NCBI GenBank assembly: GCA_905215555.1
Contig: CAJMQU010000005.1
Location: 87,478-151,477, forward strand
Origin: an uncultured bacterium
GTDB lineage: Bacteria; Bacteroidota; Bacteroidia; Bacteroidales; Bacteroidaceae
Length of the DNA: 64,000 bases
Direction of reading: 5' to 3'
A program made the position numbers and the translations under genes. The notes under the pieces are model-generated. The model did not search any database. It was given only the letters and a program-made list of their open reading frames with translations, and had not been told where the DNA came from. Below are positions 9,545 to 17,887 of this stretch, piece after piece (the first letter of the stretch is position 1; every line of letters begins with the position of its first letter).

Positions 9545-9575
9545 CAAAGTTAGGGGGGAAAGCAAGAGAAAACAA
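9545..9575 (-). promoter_or_regulatory. Bacteroides-type promoter for the HU-like gene
   Basis: On the minus strand TTG (9573-9575) stands 20 bases before TAACTTTG (9545-9552), matching the Bacteroides primary sigma pattern. It predicts a 5' leader of roughly 120 bases before the HU-like start at 9416. Confidence 0.7.
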
Positions 9576-9853
9576 GGAAATGACATCTACAACCATTTTT
9601 AATAAATCATTCATAAACAACATGTTACAAAACACACATCTCTACAAGGGAGAAAAGACTTAAAAACAGGGGAAACAGGAATATCATGGCAATCTCTACA
9701 GATAAGAGACGTAAAGCACTGATAATGAATGGTGGCATTCAAAACGGTCTCTACAACAAGGAAATTGCGATTCATCATTACGCCAACCCTTAATCAGCAT
9801 CAGGTATTTAAGTTTCGCATGTGCTCAACTTAAATTAGGTTATACATACAAGG
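9576..9853. other. Intergenic DNA with one doubtful small reading frame
   Basis: Together with the HU promoter region this makes a 437-base gap. A 35-codon frame on the plus strand at 9686-9793 begins MAISTDKRRKALIM and ends HHYANP. I know no family for it and see no promoter, so it may be a remnant. Nothing else is evident. Confidence 0.3.
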
Positions 9854-10858
9854 CTATTTCTTTCCTTTAACTTTTTTGTTCAATATCTTTATATTATCCA
9901 AATAGGCTTGCTCTACGGGAGAAAGTGTACGGACATCAAACTGTCTATACTCCCTTTCCGCTTTTTCCATAGCTTGCTCATGACTGACGGTTCCACAACC
10001 ATTCAAGAGTTGTTCTCCCGTAGAAGAGAGGATTGCGTCAAGATGCTGAATATAGTCTTTCATATACATAGCCCGATGCTTCATGGCTTGCACTTCGGCA
10101 AAATCGAAATATCCGGAAACTAAATTATTCAGAACTTTCAATTCTTCTTCGCTTAAGTAATTCTTCGCTATTTTTGCATCGCGCAATGTAGGATGGTCTC
10201 CCTTGAAAGAGGTCAGTCCCATCATGTGTTGGTCCGCATCCGCCCGTTCATAAATCACTTCGGCGGCAGTATGCCCATGAGCGGCAAAATGCAGTTTGTT
10301 TTGCACTATTTTGAAGAATTCGATGGATACATCAGAATGTGGGTCATAATCAACCGCTGTAGCATAAATGTCAAGAACCTGCCGGTACATCACTTTTTCT
10401 GACGAACGAATGTCGCGTATGCGGTCGAGCAGCTCTTTCCAATAACCTCCTCCTCCCGTTTGTTTCAATCGTTCATCATCCATAGTGAAGCCCTTGATGA
10501 TATATTCTTTAAGACGTGCCGTTGCCCATTGACGAAAATGAGTGGCCTGAATTGAATTTATTCGATATCCTAAAGATATTATCATATCAAGATTATAGTG
10601 AGGTATTTCTCTTTCAACCATGCGTGTTCCTTCTTGCCGAACTTGTCGGATTTTCCGACAGGTTGCTTCTTCTACAAGTTCACTATCTTCATAAATGTGC
10701 TTAATATGTTCTACCACATTTGTTCGAGACGTTTGGTAAAGGTCGCTCATTTGTTGTTGGGTTAACCATACGGTGTCTTCGTCCATCCGCACTTCTATGT
10801 GTGTCTGCCCGTCCTCACTCTGATAAATAATGATATTGCTCTTTTCCTTTTCTTCCAT
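9854..10858 (-). CDS. RhuM-family (virulence RhuM) protein
   Basis: A 334-residue protein of the RhuM family, named from a Salmonella pathogenicity-island gene whose biochemical role is not settled. The N-terminal third has the family signature VWLTQQQMSDLYQTSRTNV (residues about 30-48), which looks like a winged-helix or KilA-N-like DNA-binding segment, followed by ATHFRQWATARLKEYIIKGF (about 105-124). The C-terminal half is helical with a HGHTAAEVIYERADA stretch. Family members are typical of accessory regions in gut Bacteroidetes, often next to restriction or mobile genes, though none is visible here. It appears monocistronic. Confidence 0.85.
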   Translation of the reverse strand: MEEKEKSNIIIYQSEDGQTHIEVRMDEDTVWLTQQQMSDLYQTSRTNVVEHIKHIYEDSELVEEATCRKIRQVRQEGTRMVEREIPHYNLDMIISLGYRINSIQATHFRQWATARLKEYIIKGFTMDDERLKQTGGGGYWKELLDRIRDIRSSEKVMYRQVLDIYATAVDYDPHSDVSIEFFKIVQNKLHFAAHGHTAAEVIYERADADQHMMGLTSFKGDHPTLRDAKIAKNYLSEEELKVLNNLVSGYFDFAEVQAMKHRAMYMKDYIQHLDAILSSTGEQLLNGCGTVSHEQAMEKAEREYRQFDVRTLSPVEQAYLDNIKILNKKVKGKK

Positions 10859-10898
10859 TTTATTGATTTCCTACAATTCATTATCAATTATATACGTA

Positions 10899-10906
10899 CA
10901 AAATTA
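10899..10906 (-). promoter_or_regulatory. Probable -7 element for the RhuM-family gene
   Basis: TAATTTTG on the minus strand, 41 bases upstream of the RhuM-family start, fits TAnnTTTG. I see no good -33 element at the expected distance. Confidence 0.4.
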
Positions 10907-11053
10907 ACAATTTATTCCCATATTTATTGCCGGTTTAGGAAATATAACTCCCAAATAGATGAAAAAACATCTGTTCGGGCAACAATTAGAGGCAAACGCA
11001 AGATTTACATCCGTATTTTTTACCATCTCACCTCATGTCTGCCCTCCTTCCCA

Positions 11054-11086
11054 TACCCCCTCCAGAACACCTTCTGAGAGGGGGTA
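11054..11086. terminator. Strong hairpin in the gap between RhuM-family and regulator genes
   Basis: TACCCCCTC-CAGAA-CACC-TTCTG-A-GAGGGGGTA folds into a 14-bp stem with a single bulged A. It lies about 195 bases beyond the end of the minus-strand regulator gene (11281) in its direction of transcription, and upstream of the RhuM-family start. No T-run follows, so the role as terminator is only one possibility. Confidence 0.5.
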
Positions 11087-11109
11087 CAATGAGTCAGGAA
11101 CAGAAAGGC

Positions 11110-11174
11110 ATTCAGTCCCTGAGTGAAAGGCTTTCAGTCCCTGACTGAATCACGTTCATTCAGCGAGTGAAACG
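11110..11174. repeat. Three imperfect TTCAGTCCCTGA-type repeats
   Basis: ATTCAGTCCCTGAGTGAAAG (11110-11129), TTTCAGTCCCTGACTGAAT (11132-11150) and ATTCAGCGAGTGAAACG (11158-11174) lie in tandem. Outer parts are also complementary (ATTCAGTC against GACTGAAT), so the array can fold. With the hairpin at 11054 this is the main content of the 422-base gap 10859-11280. It could be an operator array or degenerate repeat DNA. Confidence 0.45.
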
Positions 11175-11280
11175 AAAGCCCTCCGCAAGGCAACGTTTTT
11201 CGGGGAATATCCGTAAAGAAAAAGAACCGATAAGATATTAACTTAAAGTACGAAATAAACGCATCGTAATACAGCAGGTA

Positions 11281-12264
11281 TCAGCATCTCCCAATAACCG
11301 CATCCACCGTCTCCCCCTCCTTGAACAACGTCTCATCCTCCTGCACCAGCCTCTTTTTCAACCGGAACTTCTGTTGCGAAACCGAAGCGGGCGACACCGC
11401 AATAAGCGTAGCCACCTGCGCATTCGTAAAACGCAGGCGCATCAGCAAGCAAAGCTGCAAGTCGGCAGGGGTCAATAGCGGGAAACGCCCGGTGAGCCGA
11501 CGGGTGAAACCATCGTACACACGGTCGGCGAGCAGGAACAGGTGCTCCCAGTCTTTATCGGAAAGAAACTTGGGTTGGCGGCGCAGGCGTTCCACCACAT
11601 CGTCACGGTCTATCAATGTGGAGGTAAGAGCCTGTACTTGCTTATCAAGCAGACTGATGCGCTCATTCCGTTCCTTCAGCAATTCCGCTTCGCGGGGCAA
11701 GGGGCGGTTTTCATAGTCCTTAAGACGGAGGCGGAGGGACTCGTTTTCATCACACAACAAGTTGCCGTGTACCATGAGATTGGTCAACGACCGGTGTACT
11801 TCCTCCCGTTCCTCATCCGTCAGCGACATTTCCTTCAGGCACTCCTGCAATTCATTTTTTTCAAGTTCGTTGTTGCGCAGACGCTGTTCATTCTCGCTCA
11901 GTTCAATAAGATAGCGGCGGTGCTTACGGTCGGTCGAAAACTTTATATCTCTTATGGAAAGCCATACGTTCAAGCCTATCATCAGTGCGGTGAACGCTTC
12001 CCAGAAGAATCGCTTCCGTTTGTCGGCAGGCACCAGGCGGACGAGCTTTCCATCGGAGAGTTCTTTTACCCGGTCATATTCCCGGTGCAGGTCCGCCAAC
12101 AAACGTACAGTATGAGCACTGTCGGCCGCACCGGTATTCGCCAAAGAATCGGCACGGACAAGAGATTGTTCATAATTCAACAAGGTTGGACGGGCAGGGG
12201 CGGAACAGGCCGTCAGTCCCAGTAGAAAAACCAGGAGAAAGAATACATGCATAGGTTTCATCAT
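11281..12264 (-). CDS. Membrane-anchored lipoprotein with coiled coil and LuxR-like HTH C-terminus
   Basis: A 327-residue protein of unusual plan. It begins with a lipoprotein signal peptide (FLLVFLLGLTAC, lipid Cys at about residue 20), then a short helical region, a membrane segment FFWEAFTALMIGLNVWLSI near residues 86-104, a long charged coiled coil (about 115-225), and a C-terminal helix-turn-helix-like region: LTPADLQLCLLMRLRFTNAQ followed by VATLIAVSPASVSQQKFRLK. Bacteroidetes have related regulators in which a periplasmic TPR part is joined through a membrane helix to a cytoplasmic DNA-binding domain; here the periplasmic part is cut down to about 65 residues. Inferred topology is a lipidated or membrane-embedded N-terminus outside and DNA binding inside. 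A TATCTTTG element (12291-12298, minus strand) lies upstream. Confidence 0.7.
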   Translation of the reverse strand: MMKPMHVFFLLVFLLGLTACSAPARPTLLNYEQSLVRADSLANTGAADSAHTVRLLADLHREYDRVKELSDGKLVRLVPADKRKRFFWEAFTALMIGLNVWLSIRDIKFSTDRKHRRYLIELSENEQRLRNNELEKNELQECLKEMSLTDEEREEVHRSLTNLMVHGNLLCDENESLRLRLKDYENRPLPREAELLKERNERISLLDKQVQALTSTLIDRDDVVERLRRQPKFLSDKDWEHLFLLADRVYDGFTRRLTGRFPLLTPADLQLCLLMRLRFTNAQVATLIAVSPASVSQQKFRLKKRLVQEDETLFKEGETVDAVIGRC

Positions 12265-12371
12265 CAGATGTGTTTACTTAATTCGGAGCGCAAAGATAGG
12301 GCATTCTCTCCACAATAAAGGTACAAAACGGGAAAAAGGCGACAGACTGTCGGCAACTTTCCTCCCCTTTC

Positions 12372-12403
12372 TTTGTTCTTTCAACAAGAATGAACTACTT
12401 TTG
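12372..12403 (+). promoter_or_regulatory. Bacteroides-type promoter for the AAA-ATPase/PD-(D/E)XK gene
   Basis: TTTG (12372-12375), 20 bases, TACTTTTG (12396-12403): an exact fit to the consensus, 65 bases upstream of the start codon at 12469. The opposing regulator gene has its own -7 element about 75 bases away, so the two genes are divergently transcribed. Confidence 0.75.
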
Positions 12404-12468
12404 TGACACCCGCATGTCAACCATCCGGTTTACTCCCGCAGGCGTGAACGAAAAAACAGAATTCAGTT

Positions 12469-14193
12469 ATGGAGAATGTGAAAAGAATACCTTATGGCGT
12501 TTCCAACTTCGTGGAAGTAGTGGAGCAAAACCAGTATTATGTGGACAAGACGATGTATCTGCCCCTGTTGGAACAGCAGCCCAGCAATCTTTTCTTTATC
12601 CGTCCGCGCCGCTTCGGGAAAAGCATTTTCCTGAGTATGCTGCGGGCGTATTACGACATTGCGCATAAAGAAAAGTTTGAAGCACGTTTCGGAAAATTGT
12701 GGATAGGACAGCACCCTACTCCCCTGCAGGGAACATTCCAAGTAGTTTTCCTCGACTTCTCACGCGCCAGTGGCGGAAGCGGTTCACTTGCTGAAAACTT
12801 CGACCGCTATTGTGGTATGGTGATGGATCTTTTCGGCATGTCCTATGAAAGTTGGTATTTCCCCGGATTCGCCAAAGAGATGAAAGAGCAGCCCGATTTC
12901 GTCAGCAAGCTGAACTACCTCAACCTTCATGCCGCAGAAACCGGCGCGCACCTTTACCTCATCATCGACGAATACGACAACTTCACCAACGTAGTCCTCA
13001 ACGAGCAGGGGAATGATATTTATCATGCCCTAACCCATGCCAGCGGATTCTATCGTGAGATATTCAAGAAATTCAAGGGTATGTTCGAGCGCATCTTCAT
13101 GACCGGCGTCAGTCCCGTAACCCTGGACGACCTGACCAGCGGATTCAATATCGGATGGAACATCAGCACCGACTACCAGTTCAACATGGTGCTGGGTTTC
13201 AGCGAAACTGACGTGCGCGAGATGTTCCTATATTATAAGGAGGCAGGACAACTGCCGGCCGACACCGACATCGATGCGATGATAGCGGAAATCAAGCCGT
13301 GGTATGACAACTACTGCTTCGCTAAAGAAAGCCTGACACGCGACCCGAAGATGTTCAACTGTGACATGGTGCTCTATTACTTGCGCAACTATATGAATCT
13401 GGGCAAATCTCCCGAAGAGATGATAGACCCCAACACCCGCACGGACTACAACAAGATGAAGAAACTCATCCAACTGGACCGCCTGGACGGAGACCGAAAG
13501 GGAGTGCTGCGCCGCATCACCGAAGAAGGAGAAATCGTCACCAACCTGACAATCACTTTCCCGGCAGCCGAAATAGCCAATCCGGAGATATTCCCCAGCC
13601 TGCTGTTCTATTACGGCATGCTCACCATCACCGCTACCCGCGGGCAGCGTGTAGTTCTCAGCATCCCCAACAACAACGTGCGCAAGCAATATTACGATTT
13701 CCTGCTGGAAGAGTATCAGGACAAACGATATATCAACCTGAACAACCTGACGGACTTATTTGACGGAATGGCTTATGACGGACATTGGCGCGAAACCTTT
13801 GAGTTCATTGCCCATGCTTACAAGGAAAACTCTTCCGTGCGCAGCATGATTGAGGGCGAACGCAATATCCAAGGCTTTTTCACCGCCTACCTCAGTACGA
13901 ACGCCTATTATCTGACAGCCCCCGAGGTAGAATTGAACCATGGTTACTGCGATATGTTTCTGATGCCCGACCTGCTGCGCTACGACGTAAAGCACAGCTA
14001 CATTCTGAAACTGAAATATCTTTCCTCGAAAGACTTTGAAGCCAAAGCCGAAGCGCAGTGGCAAGATGCCGTAGAGCAAATACACCGGTATGCAGAAGGC
14101 ACGCGGGTGCGACAACTCATCAAGGACACACAGCTCCATTGCATCGTAATGCAGTTCCGGGGCTGGGAGCTGGCACGCCTGGAAGAAGTCTGA
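12469..14193 (+). CDS. AAA-ATPase-like / PD-(D/E)XK nuclease-like protein
   Basis: A 574-residue protein of the family combining an N-terminal AAA-ATPase-like domain (PF09820 type) with a C-terminal PD-(D/E)XK nuclease-like domain (PF08011 type), greatly multiplied in Bacteroides genomes. The family hallmark IPYGVSNFVEV is at residues 5-15, the Walker A variant FIRPRRFGKSIFL near 44-56, and Walker B LYLIIDEYDNF near 162-172. In the nuclease-like part the segment is GYCDMFLMPDLL followed by YILKLKYL: the usual ExK catalytic glutamate position holds Lys, so the nuclease is probably inactive. Cellular role is unknown. Single gene with its own promoter. Confidence 0.88.
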   Translation: MENVKRIPYGVSNFVEVVEQNQYYVDKTMYLPLLEQQPSNLFFIRPRRFGKSIFLSMLRAYYDIAHKEKFEARFGKLWIGQHPTPLQGTFQVVFLDFSRASGGSGSLAENFDRYCGMVMDLFGMSYESWYFPGFAKEMKEQPDFVSKLNYLNLHAAETGAHLYLIIDEYDNFTNVVLNEQGNDIYHALTHASGFYREIFKKFKGMFERIFMTGVSPVTLDDLTSGFNIGWNISTDYQFNMVLGFSETDVREMFLYYKEAGQLPADTDIDAMIAEIKPWYDNYCFAKESLTRDPKMFNCDMVLYYLRNYMNLGKSPEEMIDPNTRTDYNKMKKLIQLDRLDGDRKGVLRRITEEGEIVTNLTITFPAAEIANPEIFPSLLFYYGMLTITATRGQRVVLSIPNNNVRKQYYDFLLEEYQDKRYINLNNLTDLFDGMAYDGHWRETFEFIAHAYKENSSVRSMIEGERNIQGFFTAYLSTNAYYLTAPEVELNHGYCDMFLMPDLLRYDVKHSYILKLKYLSSKDFEAKAEAQWQDAVEQIHRYAEGTRVRQLIKDTQLHCIVMQFRGWELARLEEV

Positions 14194-14356
14194 ACTATGG
14201 AATAGCGCCGGCAGCTCCCTGCTTCCACCTAAATTCATGATATACGCCCTGCACTTGCAACAATATCGCAAGCTTTTGAGACAGAACTAATAAAGTTCCG
14301 TCTCCCGAAGGGCTATTTTTGTATACCGTATATATACAAACTAAAACCATCGTATC

Positions 14357-15438
14357 ATGAAGAACCTCACCTATCTTGGATTATTATCCGTCCCTTTCTG
14401 CCTGGGACAACACGCCAATGCGCAGACAGCAACTCCCCACCCCAAGGCACAGCCGCAACAGAAACCGAACATAATCTTCATTCTTGCCGACGACATGAGC
14501 TATGGAGACGTCTCGGCCTTCAACAAAGAATCACGCATACAGACCCGCCATATAGACCAAATGGCAGCCAACGGAGTGATGTTCACCGATGCACACTCAT
14601 GTTCCGCCGTCAGTACGCCCACCCGTTACGGCATCCTCACGGGACGCTACAACTGGCGTTCCAGCCTCAAAAGCGGTGTGCTATACGGCTATTCACGCCC
14701 TATCATCCCAACCACCCGCAGCACAATGGCCTCCATGCTGAAAGCCAACGGATATGCCACCGCCTGCATCGGCAAATGGCATTTAGGCTGGAACTGGGGT
14801 ACAAAGCCGGGACACGAAAAGCCCGATGCCAACGCCCTCACCGATGAAGACGTGGATTACTCCAAGCCCATTGCAAACGGACCTGCCGACTTAGGATTCG
14901 ATTATTTCTACGGTTTCTGCGGTTCGCTGGACATGACACCTTATGTGTAGTATATAGAGAACCGCCAGCCCACCACCACGCAAATAGGAACTGTACCGGC
15001 CGGAAAGAACCCCGGTTTCTGGCGGGCGGGAGCCATAGGCAATGATTTCAGCCATCAGGACTGTCTGCCCAACCTGACCGCCCGTGCAGTAGACTACATC
15101 AACCGGCACGCGCATTCCGAACGCCCGTTCTTCCTCTATCTGCCTCTCCCCGCCCCCCACTCTCCCATATTGCCCTCCGAATCATTCAAAGGCAAAACCG
15201 GACTGGGAGATTACGGTGACTTCGCCCTGATGGTGGACGACGTGGTGGGACAAGTGCGTGAAGCGTTGCAACGCAATGGCATAGATTCCAACACCCTATT
15301 AGTATTCACCACGGACAACGGTTGCTCACCCGCCGCAGGCATCCCCGACATGGCCGCCAAAGGACACCGGGCCGGACACAGCCCGATGATGCCGTCAACC
15401 AATGGGAGCAGATCAAGGGAATCATGCAGGATGACTGA
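14357..15438 (+). pseudogene. Decayed S1-family sulfatase
   Basis: The frame begins with a signal peptide (YLGLLSVPFCLGQHANAQ) and shows sulfatase features: IIFILADDMSYGD with the calcium-binding Asp pair, SCSAVSTPTRYGILTGRY with the S-x-P-x-R site that would be matured to formylglycine (serine type), and GKWHLG. It is broken twice. First, a TAG codon at 14948-14950 lies within what is normally YxYIEN; removing the three bases restores the family sequence exactly, so an extra codon may have been inserted. Second, after HRAGH (about 15375) the sequence jumps in another frame to a typical C-terminal end (WEQIKGIMQDD, stop at 15436-15438), so some 150-250 codons are missing. It cannot make a working enzyme. 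The intact gene would have acted on sulfated host or dietary glycans. Confidence 0.88.
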
Positions 15439-15521
15439 CCGGACAAGTGCCAAGAACAGGGAACTTCAACGATTGGCTCGTATTAAAACTAAAGAAGAAA
15501 TAAAAAAAATATCATTTTTTG

Positions 15522-15551
15522 TTTGGATATAAAAGAAATGTATTACTTTTG
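15522..15551 (+). promoter_or_regulatory. Promoter of the Phe/Tyr biosynthesis operon
   Basis: TTTG (15522-15525), 18 bases, TACTTTTG (15544-15551), preceded by an A-rich stretch. The predicted start of transcription lies about 25-30 bases ahead of the leader peptide start at 15585. Confidence 0.7.
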
Positions 15552-15584
15552 CCACGAATTAAGAATCAAAAAGAAAACGAAAGT

Positions 15585-15671
15585 ATGAATTTGTTTACTT
15601 ATGCATATTACTTCTTTTTTTACTTTTACTTTAGCCAGAAAGTAGAGCGGGAGTTTGTATGTATCAAGTGA
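15585..15671 (+). CDS. Phe/Tyr-rich leader peptide of the attenuator
   Basis: A 28-codon frame beginning ATG and ending TGA. Twelve of its 28 residues are Phe or Tyr, and residues 4-16 read FTYAYYFFFYFYF, a density far above chance. It sits between a good promoter and an intrinsic terminator directly ahead of pheA. By the classical attenuation logic, ribosomes short of charged Phe-tRNA or Tyr-tRNA would stall in this run. The codons for Val-Glu-Arg-Glu (15642-15653) contain GAGCGGGA (15645-15652), which can pair exactly with TCCCGCTC in the 5' arm of the terminator. A ribosome that moves past the run covers this segment and lets the terminator form. Confidence 0.85.
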   Translation: MNLFTYAYYFFFYFYFSQKVEREFVCIK

Positions 15672-15716
15672 CAGTGATGCTTAAGGACTGAATAGAGAAA
15701 CAAGTAAATATACAGA

Positions 15717-15751
15717 ATCCCGCTCCATCGTATGGAAGCGGGATTTTTTTT
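15717..15751 (+). terminator. Attenuator terminator ahead of pheA
   Basis: ATCCCGCTCCAT (15717-15728) pairs with ATGGAAGCGGGAT (15732-15744) with one bulge and a three-base loop, followed by eight T (15744-15751). Its 5' arm is also the partner of GAGCGGGA at 15645-15652, so antiterminator and terminator exclude one another. It lies 27 bases before the pheA start. Confidence 0.88.
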
Positions 15752-15777
15752 ATAGCATAACCAAGAAAATAAAAATA

Positions 15778-16626
15778 ATGAAAAAGGTAGCCATTCAAGG
15801 AACATTAGGCTCGTATCACGACATCGCCGCACACAAGTACTTCGAAGGAGAAGAAATAGAGTTAATCTGTTGCGCCACCTTTGAGGACGTGTTTGCAGCC
15901 GTGAAACGGGATAGCCAGACCATAGGCATGTTGGCGATAGAAAACACCATTGCAGGCAGCTTGCTGCACAACAACGAGTTGCTGCGCCAAAGCGGAACAC
16001 AAATCATCGGAGAGTACAAGCTGCGCATCTCCCACAGCTTTGTCTGTCTGCCCGAAGAGGACTGGGATGACATCACGGAAGTCAACTCCCACCCCATCGC
16101 CCTGATGCAGTGCCGCGAATTCCTCGCCCAACACCCGAAGATGAAAGTCGTGGAAGGCGAAGACACCGCCCTCAGCGCCGAAACCATCAAACGGGAGAAC
16201 CTGAAAGGTCATGCCGCCATCTGTTCCAAAGCGGCAGCCGAACGTTACGGCATGAAAGTGTTGCAGGAAGGCATCGAGACGAACAAACATAACTTCACCC
16301 GTTTTCTGGTTGTTGCCGACCCGTGGCAAGTGGATGAAATACGGCGCCATCCCCATCCCGAAACCAACAAGGCAAGCATGGTGTTCACGCTGCCCCACAC
16401 GGAGGGAAGCCTCTCGCAAGTACTCTCCATCCTCTCGTTCTACAGCATCAACCTGACCAAGATTCAGTCGCTGCCCATCATCGGACGGGAATGGGAATAT
16501 CAATTTTATGTAGACGTAGTCTTCGACAATGTACTGAGATATAAACAATCCATCGCGGCCATCACACCGCTAACCAAAGAACTTAAAATATTAGGCGAAT
16601 ATGCAGACGGTAAATCAAACATCTAA
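15778..16626 (+). CDS. pheA: Prephenate dehydratase
   Basis: A 282-residue single-function enzyme that turns prephenate into phenylpyruvate, the step committed to phenylalanine. Residues 1-185 form the two-lobed dehydratase domain (IQGTLGSYHDIAA at the start; NFTRFLVVAD with the catalytic Thr-Arg-Phe near residue 177). Residues about 200-275 form a C-terminal ACT domain (LPHTEGSLSQVLSIL), which normally binds Phe for feedback inhibition; the usual ESRP motif here reads KIQSLPI. It is the first gene after the attenuator, and overlaps the aminotransferase by 26 bases. Confidence 0.95.
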   Translation: MKKVAIQGTLGSYHDIAAHKYFEGEEIELICCATFEDVFAAVKRDSQTIGMLAIENTIAGSLLHNNELLRQSGTQIIGEYKLRISHSFVCLPEEDWDDITEVNSHPIALMQCREFLAQHPKMKVVEGEDTALSAETIKRENLKGHAAICSKAAAERYGMKVLQEGIETNKHNFTRFLVVADPWQVDEIRRHPHPETNKASMVFTLPHTEGSLSQVLSILSFYSINLTKIQSLPIIGREWEYQFYVDVVFDNVLRYKQSIAAITPLTKELKILGEYADGKSNI

Positions 16627-17782
16627 AATAAAGCCCGCCGACCGACTGGCCAGCGTGAGCGAATACTACTTCTCAAAGAAGTTGAAAGAAGTGGCGCAAA
16701 TGAACGCCGAAGGTAAAGACGTTATCAGCCTGGGCATCGGCAGCCCCGATATGCCGCCCTCGCAAGCCACCATACAGACGCTTTGCCGGGAATCGCAGAA
16801 CCCCGACGGACACGGCTACATGCCTTACGTCGGCATCCCCGAACTCCGCCGCAGCTTTGCCGAATGGTACAAGAGATGGTATGGCGTAGAGCTGAACCCG
16901 AATACAGAAATACAGCCGCTCATCGGTTCCAAAGAAGGTATCTTGCACGTCACGCTGGCATTCGTCAATCCGGGCGACCAAGTGTTGGTCCCCAATCCGG
17001 GCTACCCCACTTACACATCACTGAGCAAGATACTCGGTGCAGAGGTCATCAACTACAACCTAAAAGAGGAAAACTGCTGGATGCCCGACTTCGACGAGTT
17101 GGAAAAGATGGATATGAGCCGCGTAAAACTGATGTGGACGAACTATCCGAACATGCCCACCGGCGCAAATGCCACCCCTGAGCTTTACGCAAGGCTGGTG
17201 GATTTCGCCCGCCGCAAAGACATCGTCATCGTGAACGATAATCCGTACAGCTTTATTCTGAACGACCAGCCTCTCAGCATCCTCAGCGTGCCGGGTGCCA
17301 AAGATTGCTGCATTGAGTTCAACTCCATGAGCAAGAGTCACAACATGCCGGGCTGGCGTATCGGTATGCTGGCAAGCAATGCCGACTTCGTGCAGTGGAT
17401 ACTGAAAGTGAAGAGCAACATCGACAGCGGTATGTTCCGTGCCATGCAACTGGCCGCGGCCACGGCACTGGAAGCCGAACAGGACTGGTATGATGGCAAC
17501 AACACGAACTATCGCAACCGCCGCCACCTGGCCGGCGAAATCATGAAAACGCTGGGATGTACGTATGACGAAAAACAAGTAGGCATGTTCCTGTGGGGAA
17601 AAATCCCCGATACCTGCACCGATGTGGAGGAGCTGACCGAACGGGTATTGCACAATGCACGCGTGTTCATCACTCCCGGATTCATCTTCGGAAGCAACGG
17701 GAAACGATATATCCGCATCTCGCTTTGCTGCAAGGACCACAAACTGGAAGAGGCCCTGAAGCGCATCAGAGAAATGAAGTGA
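16601..17782 (+). CDS. PLP-dependent class I/II aminotransferase (aromatic pathway)
   Basis: A 393-residue fold-type I aminotransferase related to LL-diaminopimelate and aromatic aminotransferases. Visible features are ISLGIGSPDMPPS near residue 43, NPGYPTYTS near 130, NDNPYSF near 210, the lysine that binds pyridoxal phosphate in FNSMSKSHNMPGWRIGM (near 245), and YIRISLC near the end. Its place between prephenate dehydratase and DAHP synthase suggests it aminates phenylpyruvate and/or hydroxyphenylpyruvate. The start overlaps the end of pheA, which argues for translational coupling. Confidence 0.9.
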   Translation: MQTVNQTSKIKPADRLASVSEYYFSKKLKEVAQMNAEGKDVISLGIGSPDMPPSQATIQTLCRESQNPDGHGYMPYVGIPELRRSFAEWYKRWYGVELNPNTEIQPLIGSKEGILHVTLAFVNPGDQVLVPNPGYPTYTSLSKILGAEVINYNLKEENCWMPDFDELEKMDMSRVKLMWTNYPNMPTGANATPELYARLVDFARRKDIVIVNDNPYSFILNDQPLSILSVPGAKDCCIEFNSMSKSHNMPGWRIGMLASNADFVQWILKVKSNIDSGMFRAMQLAAATALEAEQDWYDGNNTNYRNRRHLAGEIMKTLGCTYDEKQVGMFLWGKIPDTCTDVEELTERVLHNARVFITPGFIFGSNGKRYIRISLCCKDHKLEEALKRIREMK

Positions 17783-17887
17783 AATCAACTTTCGCAAGCT
17801 CAAGTTTCTTTGCTGACCAGGAGACCAGAGACAAGCTGGACACTTGCGAAATATACCAACAAGAATATAATTAAACAAATAACGAAT

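Noticed and set aside
9466..9663. 65-codon plus-strand frame upstream of the first HU-like gene
   Set aside because: It overlaps the HU promoter in the opposite direction and has low-complexity content without family traits.
17810..17887. N-terminal extension of the DAHP synthase-chorismate mutase
   Set aside because: The extra 26 codons precede a typical MELELESILLPGIEEK start and have no similarity to the family.
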